Origin: Bacteroidales bacterium UBA1182
GTDB lineage: Bacteria > Bacteroidota > Bacteroidia > Bacteroidales > Bacteroidaceae
DNA length: 54,723 nt
Direction of reading: 5' to 3'
Assembly (NCBI GenBank): GCA_002310015.1
Contig: DBYQ01000080.1
Span: forward strand, 1-54,723
Program-made: the position numbers and the translations under genes
Notes under the pieces: generated by a model
The model's input: the letters and a program-made list of their open reading frames with translations, nothing else
Databases searched by the model: none
Told to the model about the DNA's origin: nothing
Shown: piece by piece, positions 8,379 through 17,033 of the stretch
How the letters are laid out: each line of letters opens with the position of its first letter
Numbering within the stretch: position 1 is the first letter of the stretch

Positions 8379-10206
8379 AGTCTATTGACCTCTTGGAATA
8401 GATCTCAACTTTCTGCATGCTCTCCTCCGATAAGCCTCCGGTTATGTACTGCTCCATCATCAACGCCCCGATAGGTACGCCATATACAGCACCGAATCCG
8501 CCGTTCTCCACATAGACCGCAATGGCTATCTGCGGATCATCCATAGGGGCGAATCCCATAAAGACTGAATGGTCATTGCCGCGGTTCTGGGCCGTTCCGG
8601 TCTTGCCGCACACCAGATAGTCAGGATTGTTGGCCGCCCTGCATGTACCGTCAATGACAGACTGACGCATGCCCTGAACCACTATCTCATAGTTCTTCTT
8701 ATCCACATTCACATAATGGGGGGTGATATATGCCGAGTCCGGTTCATCTATCCCGTCAACTGACCTGACCACATGCGGGGTGATGTAATAACCGCGGTTG
8801 GCAATGGTAGCACCCAGATTGGCTATCTGGAGAGGGGTGAGCGTAACTTCACCCTGCCCTATGGAATTGCTTATGGTGGTGAGTCCGTTCCAGGATTTGT
8901 TATAGTGACGGTCATAATAATCAGAATTGGGAATCATGCCGCGGGCCTCACCCGGCAGATCCACGCCAAGGGTGTAGCCAAACCCCATATCGACCATGTA
9001 ATCCTTCCAGACCGTAAGGGCTTTCTGTGGTGTACCGTACTTATATGCGCCTATCATATAGTAGTAACCCCAGCAGAAGTATCCGTTACATGATGTGGCA
9101 ATGGCAAAGTTAAGTGACAGAGGTGATGAGTGGGCATGACAGCCTACCCTAAGGCCACGGAACACAAATCCGCCGGTACACGGATACTGCGTATTGGTAT
9201 TAATTATCCCCTCCTGAAGGAATGTAAGTGCCTGCGATGTCTTGAATGTGGAGCCGGGAGGGTATGTGCCCTGGATGGTACGGTTTAACAGCGGCTTGTC
9301 ATGGCGGGCCGCCAACTCCTTATAGTGATCACCACGCTGCCTGCCGGACAGCTCTGAGGGGTTGAATGAAGGGGCTGATACCATACAGAGTATCTCGCCA
9401 GTCTTGGGTTCAATGGCCACTATGCTGCCTATCTTGTTCTGCATGAGTTTCTCACCCAGCATCTGCAGTTCAATGTCAAGGCCCAGGTGCAGGTTACGGC
9501 CCGGAACGGCTGCCTTGTCAAACTCACCGTCATAGTAACTGCCCTGTATGCGTCCGTATGCATCCTTAAGCAGAATCTCCGTGCCCTTCTCTCCGCGCAG
9601 CTGGCTCTCATAGTACTTCTCAACGCCCTGCTTGCCTATCACGTCACCCTGGGTGTACCAACCGTCATTCTCAATCTCAGTCTTGGACACCTCACCCAGA
9701 TCACCCAGCAGATGAGCCGCAGCCTCATAGTTGTACTTGCGCTGCTGACGCTGGTTTATGCTGAAACCGCTGAAACGGTACAGGTTCTCCCTCAAGTCCG
9801 ATACCTCATTGAAAGAGAGCTGCGCCATAAACACCTGTTCCGTGTAAGATGAGTAGCCGGGATTCTTGCGCAGGTTACGGATATCGGCCATACGGCTGTC
9901 AAAATACTCTTTTGTTATATCAAGGGTACTGCAGAAAGCAAGCGTATCCAGGTCCTTTATGTTACGGGTAACCACCATCACGTCAAATGAGGGCTGGTTA
10001 CTCACAATCATACGGCCCTTTCGGTCATAAATCACACCACGCGTAGGATAGACCGTACGGTAATAGAGGGCGTTGTTATCGGCCGAATTACGGTAACGCG
10101 TATCAACAATCTGTATCTGGATAAGACGTATCAGGTATATCAGCACAACGGTTACTACCATGATGCCTATGACTAATCTCCTGTTGTCAAACTTGTGGTT
10201 CTTCAC
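8359..10206 (-). CDS. mrdA: Penicillin-binding protein 2 (peptidoglycan transpeptidase)
   Basis: Class B PBP with an N-terminal membrane anchor, a dimerisation domain and a C-terminal transpeptidase domain. The catalytic motifs are visible: STFK (Ser-x-x-Lys) about residue 317, SCN in ATSCNGYF, and KTGTA in CGKTGTAQN. The frame is open back to an ATG at 10257, but that start would overlap mreD by 47 bases. A GTG at 10206 begins 4 bases after the mreD stop and gives an N-terminus (xKNHKFDNRRLVIG then a membrane helix) like that of other Bacteroidales PBP2 proteins, so I prefer it (615 residues). It works with RodA and MreBCD in lateral wall synthesis. Confidence 0.92.
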   Translation of the reverse strand: MKNHKFDNRRLVIGIMVVTVVLIYLIRLIQIQIVDTRYRNSADNNALYYRTVYPTRGVIYDRKGRMIVSNQPSFDVMVVTRNIKDLDTLAFCSTLDITKEYFDSRMADIRNLRKNPGYSSYTEQVFMAQLSFNEVSDLRENLYRFSGFSINQRQQRKYNYEAAAHLLGDLGEVSKTEIENDGWYTQGDVIGKQGVEKYYESQLRGEKGTEILLKDAYGRIQGSYYDGEFDKAAVPGRNLHLGLDIELQMLGEKLMQNKIGSIVAIEPKTGEILCMVSAPSFNPSELSGRQRGDHYKELAARHDKPLLNRTIQGTYPPGSTFKTSQALTFLQEGIINTNTQYPCTGGFVFRGLRVGCHAHSSPLSLNFAIATSCNGYFCWGYYYMIGAYKYGTPQKALTVWKDYMVDMGFGYTLGVDLPGEARGMIPNSDYYDRHYNKSWNGLTTISNSIGQGEVTLTPLQIANLGATIANRGYYITPHVVRSVDGIDEPDSAYITPHYVNVDKKNYEIVVQGMRQSVIDGTCRAANNPDYLVCGKTGTAQNRGNDHSVFMGFAPMDDPQIAIAVYVENGGFGAVYGVPIGALMMEQYITGGLSEESMQKVEIYSKRSIDYGEEER

Positions 10207-10210
10207 CGTG

Positions 10211-10732
10211 TCAGGAACGTTTTTGGCTGGAAGCCACCGATATATATTCTGCCACAAGCATGAAAACCAGTGTCAGAAGTGAACTGAACACCACCTTCAA
10301 TGCCAGAATTGACCAGTCAGCTAACGGAATACTGCGTAGTATGAAATAGACAGTATGATGCAATAACGTAAGCAGCAGCAGATAACCGGCAAACTGCCTG
10401 CCTCCCATAGATACTGAGCCGGGCACAAGCACGTCATGACGGTCAAGCGATACAAAAAGCTTTACCAATCCCGGTTGGAACATGGCCAGGAGAGTGGCAG
10501 ATGCCGCGTTCAATCCGGGTGTTGCGGAGAAAACATCTATCAGAAGGCCCAATGAGAAAGACCATGCCAGAATGCCTGTGCGCGACATGGAACTGTCAAA
10601 TCGGGCTATCATCCAGATATAGAACAACGGCGTGACATAACCAAAAAGCGCTATCCTGTTCAGGATCAGGACCTGGAATGCGGCCAGCAGAACCAGTGTC
10701 ATCAATCTGCGCATGAACGATACTGAACCCAT
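10211..10732 (-). CDS. mreD: Rod shape-determining protein MreD
   Basis: A 173-residue protein made almost entirely of hydrophobic segments (about five), matching the size and profile of MreD, the small integral membrane partner of MreC. Sequence conservation in this family is low, so the call rests on profile and position: 3 bases after mreC and 4 bases before the preferred mrdA start. The motif GLLIDVFSATPGLNAAS near residue 60 resembles the conserved GxxxDxxSxxPxG stretch of MreD. Confidence 0.88.
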   Translation of the reverse strand: MGSVSFMRRLMTLVLLAAFQVLILNRIALFGYVTPLFYIWMIARFDSSMSRTGILAWSFSLGLLIDVFSATPGLNAASATLLAMFQPGLVKLFVSLDRHDVLVPGSVSMGGRQFAGYLLLLTLLHHTVYFILRSIPLADWSILALKVVFSSLLTLVFMLVAEYISVASSQKRS

Positions 10733-10735
10733 AGA

Positions 10736-11548
10736 CTAATTTCTTATTTGGTTATACAAACCTTCTATCTCAGGATCGCGAACGAGTGAGTGTACATAAA
10801 CCCATCTCAGACCTGACATATCAATGGCCAACCTGACCCTGATTTTAAGCGTATAGCCGTTGCTTGATCTCTCAACGTTGGTTACGGTACCCACAGGGAT
10901 GTTCTCAGGGAAAACCGATGAAAAGCCTGTAGTGACTATGGTATCCCCTCTCCTTACGGTTGAATGGTAAGGCATATCCCTTACCTGGGCTATATACGGG
11001 TCACCGCCCGGCCACTCCAGGAATCCGAAACTCTCACTGCCCTTGATCTTACAGCTGATACTTGTATTGCCGTTAAGCACCGGCATGATGATTGAATATC
11101 TGTTACCGGCCACCATAACTGAGCCCACCACCCCGTCAGACGAGTAAACACCCATGCCGGGAGCTATCCCGTCACGCTTACCCTTGTCAATGGTGATGTA
11201 GTTGTCATCCTTGCGTACAGAATTGTCTATGACACGGGCCACAATTACGCCCTCCGATGACAGCGCCCTTTCAGTCTCCACATACTGGCTGTCCGTAAGC
11301 TCATACAGCATGCTGCGGAGCCTGGCGTTCTCCTCCATGAGACCGGCGTTCTCCTTGCGCAGACCGAAATATTGCTCCACGCCGGTACGCCACTCAAGCA
11401 GAGTGCCCGACATAACATTGGCCGACGTCATAAACGCCTCTTTCTGCCGGTCATTGAAACCGAACAGAAGTACCAGCGATAACGTCTCCAGCAGGATGAA
11501 CAGGAAAACGTAGCTGTGCTTTACTATAAAATCAAGTAGAGAACGCAC
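10736..11548 (-). CDS. mreC: Rod shape-determining protein MreC
   Basis: A 270-residue MreC: one N-terminal transmembrane helix (about 12-30), a coiled-coil stretch (about 50-95, rich in Leu and Glu), then the periplasmic beta-barrel domain containing GVYSSDGVVGSV and GDTIVTTGFSSVFPENIPVG, which is the most conserved part of the family. It scaffolds PBP2 and RodA to MreB. It sits 15 bases after mreB and 3 bases before mreD. Confidence 0.92.
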   Translation of the reverse strand: MRSLLDFIVKHSYVFLFILLETLSLVLLFGFNDRQKEAFMTSANVMSGTLLEWRTGVEQYFGLRKENAGLMEENARLRSMLYELTDSQYVETERALSSEGVIVARVIDNSVRKDDNYITIDKGKRDGIAPGMGVYSSDGVVGSVMVAGNRYSIIMPVLNGNTSISCKIKGSESFGFLEWPGGDPYIAQVRDMPYHSTVRRGDTIVTTGFSSVFPENIPVGTVTNVERSSNGYTLKIRVRLAIDMSGLRWVYVHSLVRDPEIEGLYNQIRN

Positions 11549-11563
11549 GGCTACCCTGCAGAA

Positions 11564-12586
11564 TTATCTCATCAGGAATGAGAAACGATCTACGTTCTTA
11601 AGTGCAACGCCGGTACCCTTGGCAACACTCAGAAGAGGCTCAGCTGCAACATGAAACTCAATTCCTATCTTGTCAGCCAAACGCTTGCTGATACCGCGCA
11701 ACATTGAACCGCCGCCTGACAGATAAATACCGTTCTTGAGGATATCGGCATAGAGTTCAGGAGGAGTATTCTCAAGTGCGTTCAACACAGCTGATTCAAT
11801 CTTGGCGATAGAACGGTCCAGACAGTGGGCAATCTCCTGATAGCATACAGGAACAGACATAGGCAGAGCTGTTATCTTGTTGGGGCCGTTAACGATGTAA
11901 TCCTCCGGAGCCTCATCACCAAGTTCGGTAAGAGCGGCACCTACGTTTATCTTGATACGCTCAGCCATACGCTCTGACACCTTGACGTTGTGCTGACGGC
12001 CCATATACTCCTGGATATCGGCAGTGAAATCATCACCGGCCACCTTCACGGAGTTGTTTGACACCAGACCGCCAAGTGAGATAACGGCAATCTCAGTGGT
12101 ACCGCCACCTATATCGACAATCATATTGCCCTCAGGAGCAAGCACATCGATTCCGATACCTATTGCGGCAGCCATAGGCTCAAACAGCATATAGACCTCA
12201 CGGCCTCCGGCATGCTCTGCTGAGTCACGCACGGCACGGAGCTCCACCTCAGTACTACCCGAAGGGACGCCAATGACCATCTTGAGTGAAGGTGAGAATA
12301 GACGGCGACCGGTATCAACCATACTTATCAGACCGCGCATCATCTGCTCGCAGGCATCGAAATCGGCTATCACACCGTTACGCAGCGGGCGAATTACACG
12401 TATGGCCGTATTGGTCTTCTCGTACATCAGCTTAGCCTTGTTGCCCACAGCCACCATCTTGTCTGTACGGTTGTCAAGGGCAACGATTGAAGGCTCGTTA
12501 ACTACAATCTTGTCATTGTGCATTATGATGGTATTGGCGGTGCCAAGGTCCATCGACAGTTCCTGTGTTAATGAAAATAGTCCCAC
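11564..12586 (-). CDS. mreB: Actin-like rod shape protein MreB
   Basis: A 340-residue bacterial actin. The phosphate-1 motif DLGTANT lies at residues 13-19, the phosphate-2 motif DIGGGTTE near 160-167, and an adenosine-type motif LSGGGSMLRG near 290. It forms cytoplasmic filaments that place the elongasome. It follows purH by 26 bases and leads the mreBCD-mrdA-rodA run; a promoter internal to the purH end cannot be excluded. Confidence 0.95.
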   Translation of the reverse strand: MGLFSLTQELSMDLGTANTIIMHNDKIVVNEPSIVALDNRTDKMVAVGNKAKLMYEKTNTAIRVIRPLRNGVIADFDACEQMMRGLISMVDTGRRLFSPSLKMVIGVPSGSTEVELRAVRDSAEHAGGREVYMLFEPMAAAIGIGIDVLAPEGNMIVDIGGGTTEIAVISLGGLVSNNSVKVAGDDFTADIQEYMGRQHNVKVSERMAERIKINVGAALTELGDEAPEDYIVNGPNKITALPMSVPVCYQEIAHCLDRSIAKIESAVLNALENTPPELYADILKNGIYLSGGGSMLRGISKRLADKIGIEFHVAAEPLLSVAKGTGVALKNVDRFSFLMR

Positions 12587-12612
12587 TGTAGTATTGTGTT
12601 ATGCGTTATGAA

Positions 12613-14139
12613 TCAATGTTTGAAATGACGGAAGCCGGTCATTACCATAGTCATGTCATGCTGCTCGCAGTAATCTATTGACTCCTGGTCACGGACTGAA
12701 CCGCCCGGATGTACCACATTCTTGACGCCGGCCTTGTCTGCCAGTTCTACGCAGTCAGGGAACGGGAAGAAAGCGTCACTTGCCATTGCGGCACCCTCAA
12801 GGGTGAATCCGAATCCATGAGCCTTCTCAACGGCCTGCTTGAGGGCATCCACACGTGAGGTCTGGCCCACACCGCTTGCCAACAACTGCTTGCCGCGTGC
12901 AAATACTATTGAGTTACTCTTGCTGTTCTTTACGATCTTGTTGGCAAAGAGCATATCCTCTATCTCCTCAGCGGTAGGCTTGCGTGAAGTAACCAGCTTA
13001 AGGTCATCGGGAGTCTCAATCTTGGTATCCTTATCCTGAACAAGCACACCGTTCAAGGCTGAACGTACCAGCTTAACGGGCAGTTTCTGCTCCTTGCGGA
13101 TAAGTATGATGCGGTTCTTCTTCTGACCAAGTATCTCCAGAGCATCAAAGTCATAATCAGGAGCGATGATGACCTCAAAGAATATCTTGTTGATCTCCTC
13201 AGCAGTAGCCTTGTCTATGGGAGCGTTGGCAATCAGCACGCCACCGAATGCTGAAACGGGGTCACCTGCCAATGCATCCTTCCATGCCTCAAGCAGTGTG
13301 GGGCGTGAAGCTACACCGCAGGCGTTGTTGTGCTTGAGGATGGCGAATGTAGTCTCAGAGAACTCATCAATCAGGTCAATTGCTGCATTGATGTCAAGCA
13401 GGTTGTTGTAAGAAATCTCCTTACCGTGTACCTGATCAAACATAGCATCAAGGTCACCGTGGAACACGCCCTTCTGGTGAGGATTCTCACCGTAGCGCAT
13501 AGCCTTGTGGCCATCCAGTGCCAGACGGAAATGATCCTCATCATCACCTGATGCGAACCAGTTATAGATGCAGCTGTCATAATATGATGAAACGGCAAAT
13601 GCCTCCTTGGCAAACCAGCGGCGCTCCTCAAGGGTAGTCTCAGCACCACGCTCGTTAAGGATGTCGAGCAGAGGCTTGTACTGATCCTTGCTGGCCACGA
13701 TGACAGAGTCATTGAAATTCTTGGCTCCGGCACGGATAAGTGAGATACCGCCTATATCAATCTTCTCAATGATATCAGCATCCTCAGCGCCTGACTTTAC
13801 GGTATCCTCAAAGGGATAGAGGTCAACTATAACCAGGTCAATCTCAGGAATGTCATAACTACGCATCTGAGCCACATCATTCTCCTCTTCACGACGACCC
13901 AGGATACCACCGAATATCTTGGGATGAAGGGTCTTGACGCGACCGCCCAGGATGGACGGATAACCTGTCAGTTCCTCTACGGCCTGGCAAGGTACGCCGA
14001 GCGACTCAATGAAGCGCTGGGTTCCGCCGGTAGATATAAGTTTAACACCTTCCTGATGGAGTTTGCTGATGATCTCGTCAAGGCCGTCCTTATGGAAGAC
14101 CGATATCAGAGCTGATGAAATTCTCTTAGTCTCGGACAT
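12613..14139 (-). CDS. purH: Bifunctional AICAR formyltransferase/IMP cyclohydrolase
   Basis: A 508-residue PurH catalysing the last two steps of IMP synthesis. The N-terminal MGS-like cyclohydrolase domain (STGGTQRFIES, GRVKTLHPKIFGGIL) is followed by the AICAR transformylase domain with MRYGENPHQKG, LKHNNACGVA and VVHPGGSVRDQ. Length and motif order are standard. It is the first gene of the minus-strand run that continues with mreB, an arrangement common in Bacteroidales. The 200-base region upstream is shared with the divergent DUF362 gene. Confidence 0.96.
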   Translation of the reverse strand: MSETKRISSALISVFHKDGLDEIISKLHQEGVKLISTGGTQRFIESLGVPCQAVEELTGYPSILGGRVKTLHPKIFGGILGRREEENDVAQMRSYDIPEIDLVIVDLYPFEDTVKSGAEDADIIEKIDIGGISLIRAGAKNFNDSVIVASKDQYKPLLDILNERGAETTLEERRWFAKEAFAVSSYYDSCIYNWFASGDDEDHFRLALDGHKAMRYGENPHQKGVFHGDLDAMFDQVHGKEISYNNLLDINAAIDLIDEFSETTFAILKHNNACGVASRPTLLEAWKDALAGDPVSAFGGVLIANAPIDKATAEEINKIFFEVIIAPDYDFDALEILGQKKNRIILIRKEQKLPVKLVRSALNGVLVQDKDTKIETPDDLKLVTSRKPTAEEIEDMLFANKIVKNSKSNSIVFARGKQLLASGVGQTSRVDALKQAVEKAHGFGFTLEGAAMASDAFFPFPDCVELADKAGVKNVVHPGGSVRDQESIDYCEQHDMTMVMTGFRHFKH

Positions 14140-14363
14140 TGTTTTATAGGTTTTTCAGTTGTTTCTGTTAATTGCGCGAAATTAACAAAAACCACCTACT
14201 ATACCAATAATACAGAAAGCAAATAATGAACAACTTTCATAATAAAACTAAAATAAAAACGGGAACGGTTTGTTTTACAGGTTCAACCGTATGTAATTTG
14301 AAACAAAAACCATAATTTAGCCGAAAATAACTTTACTAACCATTGTTTTTACCACAGACAATT
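14140..14363. promoter_or_regulatory. Divergent promoter region purH / DUF362 gene
   Basis: A 224-base AT-rich region between two divergent genes, so it must hold both promoters. On the plus strand GGTTTG at 14266-14271, followed by GTAATTTG at 14292-14299, is close to but not an exact TTTG / TAnnTTTG pair. No operator palindrome stands out, and no clear element was found for purH. Confidence 0.35.
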
Positions 14364-15308
14364 ATGGATAGACGGGATTTCTTAAAGACTCTGGCTGCAG
14401 CCGGAGCACTCGTTACAGTTAAGACCAGCGGAATGATGGATGTCATGGCAAGTACCACACCTGCCAATGCCGCTACAGGTGATGGCAATGCTGACCTTGC
14501 CGCAATCATGAACGGTGAGCCGGCAGCAATGCTTGAAGCCGCCATGAAAGAGTTGGGCGGCATAGGCCGTTTCATCAAGAAGGGAGATAAGATAGTAATC
14601 AAACCCAATATTGGCTGGGACCGCACCCCGGAACTGGCAGGCAACACCAACCCGGACCTGCTCACAGCCCTCATCAAGATGTGTCAGGATGCCGGAGCGG
14701 CAGAGATCAAGGTATTTGACCATACCTGTGACAACTGGAGCCGTTGCTATGACCATAGCGGAATAGAGGCCGCCGTCAAGAAGGCCGGTGCCACCATGGT
14801 ATATGCACATGAGCAGTCATCATACCAGCAGGTTGATATTCCCAATGGCAAGACCCTCAAGAACGCCCAGGTTCACAAAGCCATCATTGAGTGTGACAAA
14901 TGGATCAACGTACCGGTTCTCAAGAACCACGGCGGAGCACTCATGACCTGTGCCATGAAGAACCACATGGGTATAGTCTGGGACCGTCGCGCCTTCCATT
15001 CACGCGGTCTGCACCAGTGTATAGCCGATATCTGCACCTACAAGCCCGCAGTCCTGCACATTGTGGATGCATACCGCACCGTTGCCACCAACGGTCCTCA
15101 GGGACGCAGCGCAAGTGATGTGGTTCTGACCAAGGCCCTCTTTGCATCACCTGATATCGTAGCTGTGGATACCGCTGCCGGCAAGTTCTTTACCCAAGTA
15201 AACAAGAACATCAGGTTTGAGGACATAGAACATATCCCCGATGGCCAGTCTTTAGGTCTGGGCACAATGGATCTGGAGTCTATCAACGTAAAGAGAGTAA
15301 GACTCTGA
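14364..15308 (+). CDS. Tat-signal DUF362 family protein
   Basis: A 314-residue exported protein of the DUF362 family. The N-terminus MDRRDFLKTLAAAG is a twin-arginine signal (RRDFLK) with a hydrophobic core; this decides the ATG at 14364 over the upstream TTG at 14343. Family landmarks include KPNIGWDRTPE, NVPVLKNH and MKNHMGIVWDRR; several cysteines (HTCDNWSRC, MTCAMKNH) could bind metal. The reaction is unknown; Tat export implies folding with a cofactor in the cytoplasm. The polyferredoxin gene follows after 3 bases, so the pair probably forms a periplasmic redox module. Confidence 0.82.
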   Translation: MDRRDFLKTLAAAGALVTVKTSGMMDVMASTTPANAATGDGNADLAAIMNGEPAAMLEAAMKELGGIGRFIKKGDKIVIKPNIGWDRTPELAGNTNPDLLTALIKMCQDAGAAEIKVFDHTCDNWSRCYDHSGIEAAVKKAGATMVYAHEQSSYQQVDIPNGKTLKNAQVHKAIIECDKWINVPVLKNHGGALMTCAMKNHMGIVWDRRAFHSRGLHQCIADICTYKPAVLHIVDAYRTVATNGPQGRSASDVVLTKALFASPDIVAVDTAAGKFFTQVNKNIRFEDIEHIPDGQSLGLGTMDLESINVKRVRL

Positions 15309-15311
15309 GCT

Positions 15312-16808
15312 ATGCTGCGCAAAATAAGAACGGCGGTGGCCATTGCAGTCATCGCCATACTCACCTTCGGGTTCATTGATTTTGCAGGTGTTATAGACAA
15401 TCCGCTGCTTCAGAAGATACAGTTCGGTCCTGCACTGCTTTCACTGAGCATAGTAACATTGGTGTGCCTTATTGCCGCCACGCTCCTGCTGGGCCGTCTG
15501 TACTGCTCAGTAATATGTCCGCTTGGCATATTCCAGGATTTCTTTAACTGGTTGTCAAAGAAATTTGACAAGAAAAAGAAATACGGATACAAGCCTGAAC
15601 AACCCTGGCTGCGTTGGGGCGTACTGGCAGTCCTGATCATTGCCTGGATATGCGGCTTTACCTTCCTGGTAGGCCTGCTGGAACCTTACAGCGCATACGG
15701 ACGCATGGCCGATGAGCTGTTCCGCCCAGTCTATCTGTTCGGTAACAACCTGCTTGCAGCCATCTTAGAGAAGTTTGGCAACTACAGTTTCTTTAAAGTT
15801 GTCATCTCACTCAAATCCATAACTGCATTTGTGGTTGCCCTGCTCACACTGTTGGTTGTAGGACACATATCATACCACCACGGCCGCACCTGGTGCAACA
15901 CTATCTGCCCGGTGGGCACTTTGTTGGGATTTTTCTCAAGATTCTCACTCCTGCGCATACGCATAGACAAGGACAAGTGCAACCACTGCCTGGCCTGCCA
16001 GCGCAAGTGCAAGGCATACTGCATTGACTCCAAGAACCAGACCATAGACTATTCACGCTGCGTGGATTGTTTTGACTGCATAGATGCCTGCAAGCAGAAA
16101 GCGTTGAGTTTCGGCCCCTTAAAATGCGGAAAGTCTGCTAAAGAAAGTACAACTGCCGATGCTGTTGATGAGTCAAAGCGCCAGTTCCTCAAATCATCGC
16201 TGGTAATTGCCGCTCTTGCTCCGGCCGCCCTTGAGGCCAAGGTAACAGGCAGGAAGGATGAGCGTGTGCCTATGTCACCTCCGGGCTCCATAAGCCACCG
16301 GAATCTGCTCCAGCACTGCACCGCCTGCCACCTGTGCGTGAGCAAGTGCCCCAGCCATGTGCTTAAACCTGCAGGAATGGAATACGGTCTGGGAGGTATA
16401 ATGCAGCCTGTAATGAAGTTTGATGACGGCTACTGCAACTATGACTGCAACCTGTGCAGCCAGGTATGCCCTGCTGGAGCAATCAGACCGCTCACGGTTG
16501 AGGAGAAACACCATACACAGCCGGGGCGCGTGGTATTCAACAAGGATATCTGCGTAGTAAATGTAAACCGCACCAGTTGCGGAGCCTGCGCTGAGCACTG
16601 CCCCGTACAGGCCATCCACATGGTACCGTTTGAGGGCGGCCTCACCATTCCCGAAACTACTCCCGATCTCTGCGTAGGATGCGGCGGCTGTGAGTTCATC
16701 TGCCCCGTAAAGGCTGTCCACATTGAGGGCAATCCCATCCACTTGGAAGCAAAAGAACCTGAACAGGACTCAAATATCCAGACCCAAGATTTCGACTTCG
16801 GATTTTAA
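15312..16808 (+). CDS. NapH/NapG-like membrane polyferredoxin fusion
   Basis: A 498-residue iron-sulfur membrane protein. Residues 1-270 resemble NapH: membrane segments, two CxxxCP motifs (C65/C69 and C195/C199), then 4Fe-4S sites at about 223-237 and 250-260. A short linker leads to KRQFLKSSLVIAALAP at 289-304, which looks like an internal Tat-type signal/anchor. The rest resembles NapG with four further cluster sites (about 336-346, 375-386, 416-430 and 454-465). Such proteins pass electrons from the quinone pool to a periplasmic partner. No nap genes are nearby; the coupled DUF362 gene is the likely partner. A NapH-NapG fusion is my inference from motif order. Confidence 0.82.
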   Translation: MLRKIRTAVAIAVIAILTFGFIDFAGVIDNPLLQKIQFGPALLSLSIVTLVCLIAATLLLGRLYCSVICPLGIFQDFFNWLSKKFDKKKKYGYKPEQPWLRWGVLAVLIIAWICGFTFLVGLLEPYSAYGRMADELFRPVYLFGNNLLAAILEKFGNYSFFKVVISLKSITAFVVALLTLLVVGHISYHHGRTWCNTICPVGTLLGFFSRFSLLRIRIDKDKCNHCLACQRKCKAYCIDSKNQTIDYSRCVDCFDCIDACKQKALSFGPLKCGKSAKESTTADAVDESKRQFLKSSLVIAALAPAALEAKVTGRKDERVPMSPPGSISHRNLLQHCTACHLCVSKCPSHVLKPAGMEYGLGGIMQPVMKFDDGYCNYDCNLCSQVCPAGAIRPLTVEEKHHTQPGRVVFNKDICVVNVNRTSCGACAEHCPVQAIHMVPFEGGLTIPETTPDLCVGCGGCEFICPVKAVHIEGNPIHLEAKEPEQDSNIQTQDFDFGF

Positions 16809-16821
16809 TATTTCTTGAAGG

Positions 16822-16992
16822 GGAACCAAAGGGGAATACCCTTCTCAAAGCGGCCTTCGGCCGGCCCTCCCACAACTAAAAATATCTATTCCGAAACTGT
16901 TCGTTCCAGAATAGATATTTTTAGTCGCGGGACCCATCCCACTGGTCTCGCGTGGGTGCGAGACTTTGTGAAGGGTATTCCCCTTTGGTTCC
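16822..16992. repeat. Nested inverted repeats between convergent genes
   Basis: Outer arms 16822-16844 and 16970-16992 are a perfect 23-bp inverted repeat (GGAACCAAAGGGGAATACCC and on); pairing extends inward to CAAAG/CTTTG with one mismatch. Inner arms 16876-16890 and 16910-16924 (CTAAAAATATCTATT) are a second perfect 15-bp repeat around a 19-base loop, and CGGCCttcGGCCG lies between on the left side. It sits between the polyferredoxin gene (+) and the beta-propeller gene (-), so it can serve both as terminator, but it is far larger than an ordinary one. A MITE-like element is possible. Confidence 0.75.
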
Positions 16993-17033
16993 GCTCACTG
17001 GGAAAGATTTACAGAACCTTCAAGATAGATTAT

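Noticed and set aside
14343..14363. TTG start adding seven residues to the DUF362 protein
   Set aside because: The ATG at 14364 puts the twin-arginine signal at the very N-terminus, as expected.
15312..16808. Naming the polyferredoxin gene napH or ccoG
   Set aside because: Motif order shows both NapH- and NapG-like parts and there are no nap or cco genes nearby.
16822..16992. Phase-variable invertible promoter, as in Bacteroides capsule loci
   Set aside because: It sits between convergent genes with nothing to drive, and I find no good TAnnTTTG promoter inside; kept only as an option to test.
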